Positions 17,860-26,595 of a stretch of DNA of 64,000 nt are shown piece after piece (position 1 is the first letter of the stretch; the number at the start of each line of letters is the position of its first letter). Position numbers and translations under genes: made by a program. Source of the DNA: Paenilisteria rustica. Its GTDB lineage: Bacteria > Bacillota > Bacilli > Lactobacillales > Listeriaceae. The stretch lies in the NCBI RefSeq assembly GCF_013820765.1, contig NZ_JABJVM010000008.1, positions 1-64,000 on the forward strand. Reading direction: 5' to 3'. The notes beneath the pieces are model-generated. The model ran no database searches. It was not told where the DNA came from and was given only the letters and a program-made list of their open reading frames with translations.

Positions 17860-20800
17860 TTATAGTCCTTGCGCAAAAAATTTCGTCGTACTTCCGTGAT
17901 TTGTCGCCGTTACTTCTAGCCGCGAAGGAATCCGCTCTTTCAGTTCAGGCACATGTGAAATAATACCGACAAGTCGTCCTGATTCCTGCGTTTCGAGCAA
18001 ACATTCCACCGCCATTTCTAGCGATTCCGGGTCGAGCGTGCCAAATCCCTCATCGATAAACATCGTCTCCAGAGAAATCCCGCCTGACATTTCCTGCACA
18101 ACTTCCGCAAGAGCTAGCGCCAAAGACAAAGATGTTTTGAAACTTTCTCCACCAGATAATGTTTTGACATGCCGTTCCAGACCTGTATATTCATCGTAAA
18201 CCTCAAGCTCCAAACCACTTTGCACGTTTCCTTTAGACTTTTCCTTTTTGCGGTTCAATTGAAACCTACCATTCGTCATTTTTTTCAACCGCCCGTTTGC
18301 CCGAAGTAAAATCGTATCTAAGAATGTCGCTAAAACGAAGCGCTCGAACGTTAAGCGACGGTCGTTTTTGCCACGTGCCATATCCGCCAAATAGCCAATA
18401 TCCGCGTATGCTTTTTCCGCCTCACTCGTCTCTTTCACATGTTTCATAAATTGCTCCGAAAGCTCCGAAACCTTACGAACAACGTCTTTCTGTGCCATCC
18501 ACTGTTCCGTCTTTTCCTGATACGCACGTTTCGACTCATCATCCAATCGCTGTAATTCTTTCAAATCCGGTTGTGCCACGCCTGCAAGCCTTGCCTCCGC
18601 CTCTTTTAAGCGCTCTGATACAAAATGATACTGTTGCTCAAAATCACGAATAAAGCGCTCCTTCTCCTCTAAAACTTCTGGACTCAAAATAGCTCGTTGA
18701 TAAGAAGCGTAATCCGCGAAACCATTCGTTGCCATGATATCTTTAAAAATCGTGCGTTGCGCCGCCAAAGCCTCACTCGCTTTCAAAGCCGCTTTCTCTG
18801 CCATCTCACTAGCCGAAACTGCCCTGAATTGTCCTTCCTTCGCCGTATTAAACACCGATTCTGCGTGTCCTTTTTTCGTTTCAAAATCAGTGATATTCAC
18901 CGTCAACACCTTTTGCTTTTCATAAAAACCAGCCGGATTTTGAAACTCTTCTGGTACGTCTTCTAAAAGTAAAGCGTACGTAGTCTCGGACGTATCCACT
19001 TTTTTACGGACTTCTTCATAAACCGCTTGTTGTTGCGCCTTTTCCTCCGCAAGCTTAGCCAAGTCCTGTTTATTCCTTTCTACCAGTTCTTCCACCTGTT
19101 GTTCTTCCGTCAGAAAAACATCGATTCCCGCAAGTTCCTGTTCTTTTTTCACAAGCTCCTCGGCACACAGCATTTGTCTATCCCTCAAAACGTGCAAAGA
19201 TTCCTCAGAAGCAAATACGATCTGTTCGATCTGCCATTTTTTCTGCTCCACTTGCACACCTAGCGCTTTTGCCGTTTCCTGCTTTGCATCTCGCCCTTCC
19301 CTCGCCACGTCTACCTCTGCTTTTGTCATCCCAGCTGTTTGTACCGCTACATTCGGATGTTCCAGAGAGCCGCAAACCGGGCATGCATCGCCATCCACGA
19401 GCGATAACGCCAATGTCGCTGCCTGCTCATGTTGCCACAATGCATCTAATTCTGCGTACTTTGCTTCGGCGTCAAGAAGCTGTTTTTCCGCCTGACTCCA
19501 TTCTCCTTCTAGTACAACGAGCTCCGATTGCCATTTATTTTTCTGTTCCCATTTTTCAATTTCAGTCACCACAAACAGATTCTCTTGCCTCAGCTCCGTC
19601 AGATGTTGTTTCATTTCCGCAGATTTTAGTCGCGCATCCTGCACAAGCTGCACCCGGTTGACTAACTGCTCCGATTGCTCTAAAAGTCCTTTTCCCTGCA
19701 AAATTAGCCGTTCTAATTTCTGCGCTAACGCCTGCTTACGCTCACTATCCTGCGCTAATTCCTGCTGTAGCTCCATCGCTCGTGTCACTTTCGTCTCCAT
19801 CGATTGCAGCAATTCGCGTTTTTTGACCCACGCGACATACTCCGCTTCCATTTCCTTTAACTTTTCTACTTCCAAAACAGCATTTTCAAGCGCCATTTCG
19901 TGTTTTTGCATATTTTCCACCGCTTGCTGCTCTTCCAATCTTGCCTCGTCCAATTGTTGCTTCAATCGCAAGCATAGCGCGTCCTGATCAATAATCGCTC
20001 CCGCTTTTCGCGCCAAATCCACCGCTGCCCGCTCCTGATTTCGCTTGTCAGACTGCCCGTCCAATTTCACTTTTTCCGCTCGCAATTTCGCTAATTGCGC
20101 CCATTCCGCGATTTTTTCCTCCGCCAACGTCACATTCCTTGCCGTGATTTCAGCCTTTTCTTTTGCCAAATCCATTTGTTCCTGCAGCTCAACCATCGTT
20201 TCCCGCTCCACAACTAGACGCTCGGCAAACAGCAACTCAATATCCCGCGCCGTTTTCCCAGCAAGCGCTTCCGCGTCAAAAGCCTCCTGCGTAATACGCG
20301 CCACTTTTTCCCGTAGCAATCGTACCAGCTGTTCCTGTTCCTTCTGCTGATTCCACAATTGATTTTCAATAAGTTGGTAAAAATGCGTATGCGCCAATCG
20401 CTGTAAAATCGCTTCCTTCTCCTTGCTTTCCGCTACAAGTAATTCCCTGAACTCGCCCTGTGGAATCATCAAAATTTGTCGAAACTGGTCCACATTCAAC
20501 TGGATAATCTCTTCCATCTTCGCGCCAACATCCCGAACTGAACTAGCGAGTAAACGTTCCTCATCCCCATCCAATTCATAGAGTTCCGCCTTCGCAGTCA
20601 CCGTCGTCATCCCTTCACCGCGCTGCTTAGGAACATCCTGTTGCGGAACCCGTCGAACCAAATAACGCACATCCCGAAGCAAAAATTCAAGCGACACTTC
20701 CGTCAAATCCTCCGCTTTCGCAAAATGACTCCGCAATGAAAAACCTTCCCGATCGTTCGTGTTCGCCTTCCCAAAAATCGCAAAACTGATCGCATCAAAA

Positions 20801-20931
20801 ATCGTCGACTTCCCAGCTCCCGTCTTTCCAGAAATCACAAAAATCCGCTCCTGACCAAGCTCCGTAAAATCAATCGTTTCCGCCTTCGCATAAGCACCGA
20901 AAGCCTGCATCGTAAGTTTCAAAGGTCTCAT
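17860..20931 (-). CDS. sbcC: Nuclease SbcCD subunit C (Rad50-like ATPase)
   Basis: 1023 residues, the ATPase partner of SbcD in a complex that opens and degrades hairpin and blocked double-strand DNA ends. Walker A is SGKTGAGKSTIFDAI (about 34-48); long coiled coils flank a zinc hook CPVCG (about 515) that dimerises two molecules; the C-terminus has the signature LSGGESFKTSLSLALALAEVVQ (about 925) and Walker B MFIDEGFGTLD (about 965). The start overlaps the sbcD stop by four bases (ATGA), indicating coupled translation. Confidence 0.97.
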   Translation of the reverse strand: MRPLKLTMQAFGAYAKAETIDFTELGQERIFVISGKTGAGKSTIFDAISFAIFGKANTNDREGFSLRSHFAKAEDLTEVSLEFLLRDVRYLVRRVPQQDVPKQRGEGMTTVTAKAELYELDGDEERLLASSVRDVGAKMEEIIQLNVDQFRQILMIPQGEFRELLVAESKEKEAILQRLAHTHFYQLIENQLWNQQKEQEQLVRLLREKVARITQEAFDAEALAGKTARDIELLFAERLVVERETMVELQEQMDLAKEKAEITARNVTLAEEKIAEWAQLAKLRAEKVKLDGQSDKRNQERAAVDLARKAGAIIDQDALCLRLKQQLDEARLEEQQAVENMQKHEMALENAVLEVEKLKEMEAEYVAWVKKRELLQSMETKVTRAMELQQELAQDSERKQALAQKLERLILQGKGLLEQSEQLVNRVQLVQDARLKSAEMKQHLTELRQENLFVVTEIEKWEQKNKWQSELVVLEGEWSQAEKQLLDAEAKYAELDALWQHEQAATLALSLVDGDACPVCGSLEHPNVAVQTAGMTKAEVDVAREGRDAKQETAKALGVQVEQKKWQIEQIVFASEESLHVLRDRQMLCAEELVKKEQELAGIDVFLTEEQQVEELVERNKQDLAKLAEEKAQQQAVYEEVRKKVDTSETTYALLLEDVPEEFQNPAGFYEKQKVLTVNITDFETKKGHAESVFNTAKEGQFRAVSASEMAEKAALKASEALAAQRTIFKDIMATNGFADYASYQRAILSPEVLEEKERFIRDFEQQYHFVSERLKEAEARLAGVAQPDLKELQRLDDESKRAYQEKTEQWMAQKDVVRKVSELSEQFMKHVKETSEAEKAYADIGYLADMARGKNDRRLTFERFVLATFLDTILLRANGRLKKMTNGRFQLNRKKEKSKGNVQSGLELEVYDEYTGLERHVKTLSGGESFKTSLSLALALAEVVQEMSGGISLETMFIDEGFGTLDPESLEMAVECLLETQESGRLVGIISHVPELKERIPSRLEVTATNHGSTTKFFAQGL

Positions 20932-22055
20932 TGATCCACACTCCCCTTCACGCTGTCCATCGTCTCTCGCATAATCTCCGCCTGCTGTTCCGACATTTCC
21001 TTTCCACTCACATGCTCAAAAAACTGCGCAAACAGCTCCAAATTATCTTTTTTAATCACATCTTCAAATCGCTCAAACTGGCTATCCGTCAACTTCTCCT
21101 GTACCCGCTCCAAATGCAACACATTCGGATAAAACGCCCGCAGTTGCCCAATCGGATCAATCAACGCACCCTCATCCAACAAATTAATCTGCAGAAAGTC
21201 CTCATTTCCAGGCGCTACCGAACTCACCAAATCCGCCAAATATCCTTCGATAATCCGCAAATCATGTAATGGCTCCAAGTAACATTCCCGCACTTCTTGA
21301 AGCTTCTTCCCATCCATCGTCACAATCCGAACACTCTTCTTATCCTTCGCCTCCGAAAAAGAATATTTCAGTGGTGACCCAGCATAAAAAATACTCGGAT
21401 GATGAATCGCGTGTGGATGATGCAAATGCCCCAGCGCCACATAATCAAAGCCACCAAAACAATTCGTCGACACCCGGTCCACATTTCCAATCGCCAATTG
21501 CCGCTCCGAATCACTAGGAAGTCCACCCGCAACAAACGCATGCCCAACCAAAATCTGCGCCTTATCCGCATCCCATATCGTTCTTATTTTTGCCGTAACA
21601 GCCTGCATCGCATCCTCAAATGACCGCACCGACTTATCCTCAAAAGCCGCCCGAACCTGCGCCGGCTCATGATATGGAACCAACCAAACCTGTGCCCCGT
21701 TCCACTCAATCGGCGTCAAATCAGCACCTAACGTCCCTTGAATATGTAATCCACTCTTCTCATACCAAGCCGAACCAAAGTTCACCCGTTCCGCACTATC
21801 ATGATTCCCACTAATCGCAAAAACCGGCTTCCCAAGCGTCACATTCAGCTCCATCAACGCATCATTAAGCAGCGTCACCGCATCCGCAGGCGGCACCGAG
21901 CGATCATACAAATCCCCAGCTATCACAACACCGTCCACCTGTTCCTCCTCCGCAATCCGCGCAATCTGCTCTAAAATATACCGCTGTTCCGCAAGCATAG
22001 ACATGCCATTCACAATTTTCCCCAAATGCCAATCCGCCGTATGTAAAAATTTCAT
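20928..22055 (-). CDS. sbcD: Nuclease SbcCD subunit D (Mre11-like nuclease)
   Basis: 375 residues with a metallophosphoesterase domain. Metal ligands are seen in DWHLG (8-12), GDLYDR (about 47-52), GNHDS (about 83-87) and LGHLHHPH (about 205-212). It provides the Mn2+-dependent exo/endonuclease of SbcCD, acting on DNA hairpins and stalled-fork products. The ATG has a GAGG ribosome binding site seven bases upstream. It is first in the sbcDC operon and divergent from plsC. Confidence 0.97.
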   Translation of the reverse strand: MKFLHTADWHLGKIVNGMSMLAEQRYILEQIARIAEEEQVDGVVIAGDLYDRSVPPADAVTLLNDALMELNVTLGKPVFAISGNHDSAERVNFGSAWYEKSGLHIQGTLGADLTPIEWNGAQVWLVPYHEPAQVRAAFEDKSVRSFEDAMQAVTAKIRTIWDADKAQILVGHAFVAGGLPSDSERQLAIGNVDRVSTNCFGGFDYVALGHLHHPHAIHHPSIFYAGSPLKYSFSEAKDKKSVRIVTMDGKKLQEVRECYLEPLHDLRIIEGYLADLVSSVAPGNEDFLQINLLDEGALIDPIGQLRAFYPNVLHLERVQEKLTDSQFERFEDVIKKDNLELFAQFFEHVSGKEMSEQQAEIMRETMDSVKGSVDQ

Positions 22056-22136
22056 CCTAACACCTCATTATTCTATTTTCATCATTACCTCCAGTATACT
22101 ATATTTTCGAAAAAAACAAGAACGGCACGTAAGCAC

Positions 22137-22165
22137 TAGACGTTTCCGCAACTTTTCAGTATACT
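22137..22165 (+). promoter_or_regulatory. Promoter of plsC
   Basis: The -35 is TAGACG (22137-22142), the spacer 17 bases and the -10 TATACT (22160-22165), 40 bases before the TTG start. Confidence 0.6.
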
Positions 22166-22205
22166 AAAAACAAGACTAAAAAAAGAATTATAGGAGTGAA
22201 CCAAC

Positions 22206-22814
22206 TTGTTCTACACTTTTGCGAGAAATTTCGTCCAGGTGATCCTCACGATAATCGGCGGACGTTTCAAGGTACAGAATAAAGACAAGATTCCAGAAGC
22301 ACCATTCGTCGTCGTTTCCACACACACATCATGGATGGAAATTCTCTACCTCGGATTTGCCATCAAGCCACTTCAAATTCACTATATGGCAAAACAAGAA
22401 CTGTTTAAAACGAAGACACTGAACTGGCTAATGCGCCATCTCAACGCCTTCCCAGTAAATCGTGAAAATCCTGGCCCAAGCGCGATCAAGCTGCCAATTC
22501 GCCTTTTAAAAGACGGCAAAGTAGTTGGTATCTTCCCGAGCGGTACTAGAAAATCGGCCGGCCTCCACCTAAAACGCGGCGCTGTGACCGTAGCACTAAA
22601 AGGGAAAGTTCCTATTTTACCAGCCGTGTACGATGGCCCGAAAACAGTCGGTGAACTTTTCAAACGAAAAAAAGTCATCATCCGATTTGGTGATCCTATT
22701 CCATTCAATGACAAGGATATCGACCAAAAAGAACTACTAGAAATTAAGTCCGAAGAAGTTTTGAAGACATTTGAACGTTTACAAGCAGAAATAGATGCAA
22801 CAAAACAAAAATAA
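22206..22814 (+). CDS. plsC: 1-acyl-sn-glycerol-3-phosphate acyltransferase
   Basis: 202 residues. PlsC acylates lysophosphatidic acid at position 2 to give phosphatidic acid at the membrane. Motif III is FPSGTRKS, as in Bacillus PlsC, and VNRENPGPSAIK and YMAKQELF are conserved. The catalytic box reads HTSWME (40-45), with Glu where the family normally has the HX4D aspartate, a conservative but notable change. The start is TTG, with AGGAG nine bases upstream and homology beginning there. It is a single-gene unit with its own promoter and terminator. Confidence 0.93.
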   Translation: MFYTFARNFVQVILTIIGGRFKVQNKDKIPEAPFVVVSTHTSWMEILYLGFAIKPLQIHYMAKQELFKTKTLNWLMRHLNAFPVNRENPGPSAIKLPIRLLKDGKVVGIFPSGTRKSAGLHLKRGAVTVALKGKVPILPAVYDGPKTVGELFKRKKVIIRFGDPIPFNDKDIDQKELLEIKSEEVLKTFERLQAEIDATKQK

Positions 22815-22867
22815 AAAACTTGATTTCTCCACCGCGAACATAAACGGTGAAGAAATCAAGTTTTTTT
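22813..22867. terminator. Bidirectional terminator between plsC and the lipoprotein gene
   Basis: Long complementary arms (AAAACTTGATTTC and GAAATCAAGTTTT, extended inward by CACCG/CGGTG) carry an A-run and T-run. It starts at the plsC stop and also faces the end of the convergent lipoprotein gene. Confidence 0.92.
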
Positions 22868-22871
22868 ATGC

Positions 22872-23483
22872 TCAGCCAGCAATATCGTTCATGATATTAG
22901 AACCCGCCAAACCAATATTTTGTAAGGCCACTGAAAGTTTATCCGAAGCAGCTTGCATTGCGGCATCCGCTTTCTCCGCTACCTTTGTGTCGCCAGGATT
23001 CGCTTTAATTGCTGCTGCTTTTTCAGCAAATGCATCGCTCAGGCTTTGAATAGACGACTTAAATGCATCTGTCCGTTCTCCCAAGTCAGGAACTTTTACG
23101 TTGGCCAGTGTTTCAGAAATATTTTCTGCGGATGTACTGGCTTTATCTGCCAACTCATCTAACTTCTCACCTTTTGACGGCGCATCACTTGTGATATCCG
23201 CTATATAAGCGTCATAATCTTGATCTTTTTCATTCACTTTCGCAACTAACCCTGTGTAGAAATCCATCGCTTTCGTTTGTAATTTTTGCTTGGTTGTATC
23301 CAGTTTTGTATCTGCCTTTTTCTTCACTTCATCTGCTTTTGATTTCGCTTTTTCTTTAACATCCTCTGCTTTAGACGATACCTTATCTTTGGCCTCATCC
23401 TTCGTGTCATCACTCACATTTCCACAAGCTGTCAAACTAAATATCGTTACCGCTGCTAATGTCCCTACTACCCACTTTTTCAA
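22872..23483 (-). CDS. Lipoprotein, paralogue 1 (lysine/alanine-rich helix)
   Basis: 203 residues. The signal peptide ends in the lipobox SLTAC at Cys20, so it should be a membrane-anchored lipoprotein. Residues about 25-70 form a charged Lys/Ala/Glu/Asp heptad-like helix absent from its neighbour. The remaining 130 residues (from DFYTGLVAKVNEKDQDYDAY to GSNIMNDIAG) are clearly paralogous to the next gene. The start is TTG, with GGAGG eight bases upstream. Function unknown; the helical region resembles spacer or wall-crossing segments. A -10-like TATAAT lies at about 23539-23544 without a good -35. Confidence 0.8.
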   Translation of the reverse strand: MKKWVVGTLAAVTIFSLTACGNVSDDTKDEAKDKVSSKAEDVKEKAKSKADEVKKKADTKLDTTKQKLQTKAMDFYTGLVAKVNEKDQDYDAYIADITSDAPSKGEKLDELADKASTSAENISETLANVKVPDLGERTDAFKSSIQSLSDAFAEKAAAIKANPGDTKVAEKADAAMQAASDKLSVALQNIGLAGSNIMNDIAG

Positions 23484-23575
23484 ATGAAATTCCTCCTTTT
23501 AAATAATCCTAATTATCACATATTTATGTAACGCTCTATTATACCCACAATCACAAAGAGTTACACATATAAACG

Positions 23576-23606
23576 AAAAGCGTTGCAACGATTCATGCCA
23601 CAACGC
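23576..23606 (-). terminator. Terminator between the two lipoprotein genes
   Basis: On the minus strand GCGTTG (23606-23601) pairs with CAACGC (23585-23580), followed by TTTT. It would end the transcript of the upstream paralogue so that the two genes are separate units. Confidence 0.5.
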
Positions 23607-23619
23607 CCTCCTTTTATTC

Positions 23620-24123
23620 TTATGCTGCTGTATCATTCATAATATTCGATGGCGCTAAACCAGTATCCTTCAACGCTTTACCAAGTGCATCAGAAGCTTT
23701 TTGCATTGCCTCATCCGCCGACTTCGTATCGATTGGAGTAGCTTTTAAGCCTTTAGCCTCCGCCGAATACGCATCACTTAAGTCTTTCACCGCCGTTTTG
23801 AATGCATCCGTTTCATCACCTAAATTCGGAACTTTTACATCTGCCAAAACTTGCGAAACTTTGTCTGCCGAGGCACTCGCTTTTGTCGCAAGCGCTGTAA
23901 GCTCTGCACCAGTTGGTGGTGTGTCGCCACCAATTGCCGCTTGATACGCGTCATAATCCGCATCATTGTCATTAATTTTTGCAACTAAGTCCATGTAAAA
24001 ACTCATCGCATCCGCACTAACATCTTTCTTCTCTGTCTCTTTTTCATCCTTAGCATCGTTCCCACAAGCCGCTAAGCCAAAAACAAGCGCAAGGGAAAAT
24101 AAAGCTACTAACCATTTCTTCAA
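23620..24123 (-). CDS. Lipoprotein, paralogue 2
   Basis: 167 residues with a signal peptide and lipobox GLAAC (Cys20), so an exported lipid-anchored protein. The mature part is alpha-helical and acidic and matches the C-terminal 130 residues of the adjacent lipoprotein (shared features: MxFYxxLVAK, DYDAY, VKVPxLG, TDAFK, SNIMND). The charged N-terminal helix of paralogue 1 is missing. The start is TTG with AGGAGG upstream, the same start arrangement as the paralogue. It has a near-consensus promoter. No known function; a DUF3829/YiiG-type relationship is possible but unproven. Confidence 0.8.
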   Translation of the reverse strand: MKKWLVALFSLALVFGLAACGNDAKDEKETEKKDVSADAMSFYMDLVAKINDNDADYDAYQAAIGGDTPPTGAELTALATKASASADKVSQVLADVKVPNLGDETDAFKTAVKDLSDAYSAEAKGLKATPIDTKSADEAMQKASDALGKALKDTGLAPSNIMNDTAA

Positions 24124-24174
24124 ATGAAAAACCTCCTCTTTTATACATGTTGCCCAATTCATGCAACCTTACTC

Positions 24175-24203
24175 ATTATATCGATGTTCCTGTCATAATT
24201 CAA
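24175..24203 (-). promoter_or_regulatory. Promoter of lipoprotein paralogue 2
   Basis: On the minus strand the -35 is TTGAAT (24203-24198), the spacer 17 bases and the -10 TATAAT (24180-24175). Confidence 0.78.
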
Positions 24204-24239
24204 CCGTTTTCATGGGATATATTCTCCCAAATTGTAAAA

Positions 24240-24716
24240 TCATGTTTCTTCCGTTTGTTCCAGCTTCCCAGCGACATTTTTATATTGAAAATACATCGCA
24301 ATTCGCCAAGGAACAATCATTGCAAACGCTAAAATCCAAAACATTCCAGATAACTCCCCAACATCGACTGACCCACTAATCCAATATTTAATACCAAGTC
24401 GAATCAACAGCAAACTCAGCAAGATAACAGGGAATGATTTCGTCCGCTTAATAAAAACATACTTGTGTTTAATTTCAAATCGCGTCGTCCAAATTAAAAT
24501 GAGTGAGAAAACTAATCCCATCAATACCGCCTCTAAAATTCCAGCTGGCGAAACTCGGAAATACGGAATCACGAACATCAGCGCCCCCGTACTCATCATA
24601 ATTGGCGGAATAATAATTTTTTTCACAGTCGCCGGCTCTTTCGACGCCTTCATTCGAATCAAGATAACCCCGACACCAAAAACAAGCGTGATGATAATTG
24701 ATACTATAAATGACAC
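24240..24716 (-). CDS. ccdC: CcdC-family membrane protein
   Basis: 158 residues with four or five hydrophobic helices. The segments KKIIIPPIMMSTGALMF and GELSGMFWILAFAMIVPWRIAMY are close to Bacillus CcdC, a membrane protein encoded near ccdA and linked to cytochrome c maturation, although its exact job is unsettled. The start is GTG with AGGAGG eight bases upstream. No ccdA or other cytochrome c genes are nearby, so a role in that pathway cannot be assumed. Confidence 0.78.
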   Translation of the reverse strand: MSFIVSIIITLVFGVGVILIRMKASKEPATVKKIIIPPIMMSTGALMFVIPYFRVSPAGILEAVLMGLVFSLILIWTTRFEIKHKYVFIKRTKSFPVILLSLLLIRLGIKYWISGSVDVGELSGMFWILAFAMIVPWRIAMYFQYKNVAGKLEQTEET

Positions 24717-24792
24717 GTTTTTTTCCTCCTAATCGGCACTATTTACTTGCCTCATTATAAACTTTTTTAGAAGAAAAACAACCTTTATGCCC

Positions 24793-26595
24793 TTACGAAC
24801 CCAGCTCCTCTAAATCCATGCCACTGTTTTGTAGCTGATACATCGAATGATACACGCCACCATGCGCAAGCAACTCTTCATGCGTCCCCCGTTCAATAAT
24901 ACTGCCCTTTCGAAGCACTAAAATAAGATCCGCATCTTTTATCGTCGAAAGCCTGTGTGCAATTGCAATCGTCGTTCTACCTTGCCTCATATTTCGCAAG
25001 CCCGTCTGGATCAAACTCTCCGTCTCCGTATCAATATTCGCCGTCGCCTCATCCAAAACAAGAATTTGCGGATTCGTCACGACCGTCCTGGCAAAGGAAA
25101 TCAACTGCCGCTGCCCACTTGAAAACGAAGCTCCACGCTCAATCACCTTATGATCATACTTATCCGCCAACGTATTAATAAACCGATCCGCCTGAACAAA
25201 TTGCGCCGCCTCTATAATTTCCCGATCCGTAATCAACTTATTATGCAGCCGAATGTTATCCTTAATCGTGCCATAAAACATAAAGCTATCCTGTAAGACA
25301 AGCCCCGTCTTCGCACGTAATTCCTCCATCGGGTAGCGCTTAATCGACTTCCCATCAATCAAAATTTCACCCTGTTCAAACTCATAAAAACGCATCATTA
25401 AATTGATAATCGAACTTTTCCCACTACCAGTATGACCAACAAGCGCCACCGTTTGACCCGATTCAGCCGTAAAACTAATATCCTTCAAAACGTCCTTTTT
25501 CCCATCATACGAAAACGTGACATTCTTAAACTCAATCTTCGCTTTTCCGATAGCTAAACCAGCTTCGGCATCCTGTTCCGGCGCCAAATCCGTGCCATCC
25601 ATAATTCGGAACACACGCGAAGCCGCCGTAATCGCCTCTTGATACAGCGCCAAACGCTCCATAATGTTGTAAATGGCCTCCAAAAACCGGTCAAAATAGG
25701 TAATAAAAGCATAAATTGTCCCAATCGCGACCGGCCCCGAAAACGACTGAATTCCGAAAAAACTAAGAATCAGTACGACCGCTAGCGAATAAATCAAATC
25801 AATCGCCGGACCAAGAAGTAACGCGTTAAATTTTATATTTTTCATACCAACATCATAATAATCTTTATTAATCTCTTCAAACTCACCGATTAAACGCTTC
25901 TCCTGATTAAACTGTTGCACAATCGACATACCCGAAATAGACTCAGCAATCTTCGCATTTAATTGACTCAATTTCTCCCGACGCGCTCTGTAAAACTGCG
26001 AACTATACTTCCGGTACACAATAATAATCAACATCGTGAGCGGAAAAACGAGCAAACTATACGCCGCTAATTTGGCATCCATAATAAACATCGCCGTATA
26101 AATCCCGATAAGCATAAACACGCTTTGAATCGCCGTTCCTAGCACATTAATAAACATATCCTTAATCGCTTCCGTATCATTCGTCACACGCGAAACCAAG
26201 CTTCCCGCAGGCGTTTGATCAAAGTAACGCATCCCCATATTCTGCAACTTACTAAAGATGTCCACCCGAATCCGCTGCACAATCCGCAAAGCAATTTTTT
26301 GAAATAAAACTAGCTGAAAATACCAAACCACAGATCGACCAATCGCCAAACCCATGTATCCCGATGCCAACAAAAGAATAGGTCCGGCCACGAAATGAAG
26401 CGGCGTCAAGTAATCATCCAGAAATATTTTAATCAAGATTGGCAAAAATACATCCGCCAGTGTAACCAGCATAACTAGAAAAATTGTCAAAATAAGCGCT
26501 GGGATATGATATTTCGTGTAGCTAAATAAGCGTTTCAAAACCGCGCGATGTTCTTTACCACTCATCGTTAACATTTCCTCATTATTCGGCTCCAT
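24793..26595 (-). CDS. Heterodimeric ABC exporter, subunit with canonical ATPase site (BmrD/YheH-like)
   Basis: About 600 residues: an N-terminal six-helix exporter domain and a C-terminal nucleotide-binding domain. Walker A is GHTGSGKS (about 390), the signature is degenerate (FSSGQRQ, about 494), and Walker B ILVLDEATANID (about 512) has the catalytic Glu. It pairs with the upstream gene, which has the reverse pattern. BmrCD-type exporters remove drugs and dyes across the membrane. The ATG at 26595 overlaps the end of the upstream gene by 14 bases with a GGGGGTGAT ribosome binding site; a later ATG (about 26541) is possible. Confidence 0.9.
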   Translation of the reverse strand: MEPNNEEMLTMSGKEHRAVLKRLFSYTKYHIPALILTIFLVMLVTLADVFLPILIKIFLDDYLTPLHFVAGPILLLASGYMGLAIGRSVVWYFQLVLFQKIALRIVQRIRVDIFSKLQNMGMRYFDQTPAGSLVSRVTNDTEAIKDMFINVLGTAIQSVFMLIGIYTAMFIMDAKLAAYSLLVFPLTMLIIIVYRKYSSQFYRARREKLSQLNAKIAESISGMSIVQQFNQEKRLIGEFEEINKDYYDVGMKNIKFNALLLGPAIDLIYSLAVVLILSFFGIQSFSGPVAIGTIYAFITYFDRFLEAIYNIMERLALYQEAITAASRVFRIMDGTDLAPEQDAEAGLAIGKAKIEFKNVTFSYDGKKDVLKDISFTAESGQTVALVGHTGSGKSSIINLMMRFYEFEQGEILIDGKSIKRYPMEELRAKTGLVLQDSFMFYGTIKDNIRLHNKLITDREIIEAAQFVQADRFINTLADKYDHKVIERGASFSSGQRQLISFARTVVTNPQILVLDEATANIDTETESLIQTGLRNMRQGRTTIAIAHRLSTIKDADLILVLRKGSIIERGTHEELLAHGGVYHSMYQLQNSGMDLEELGS

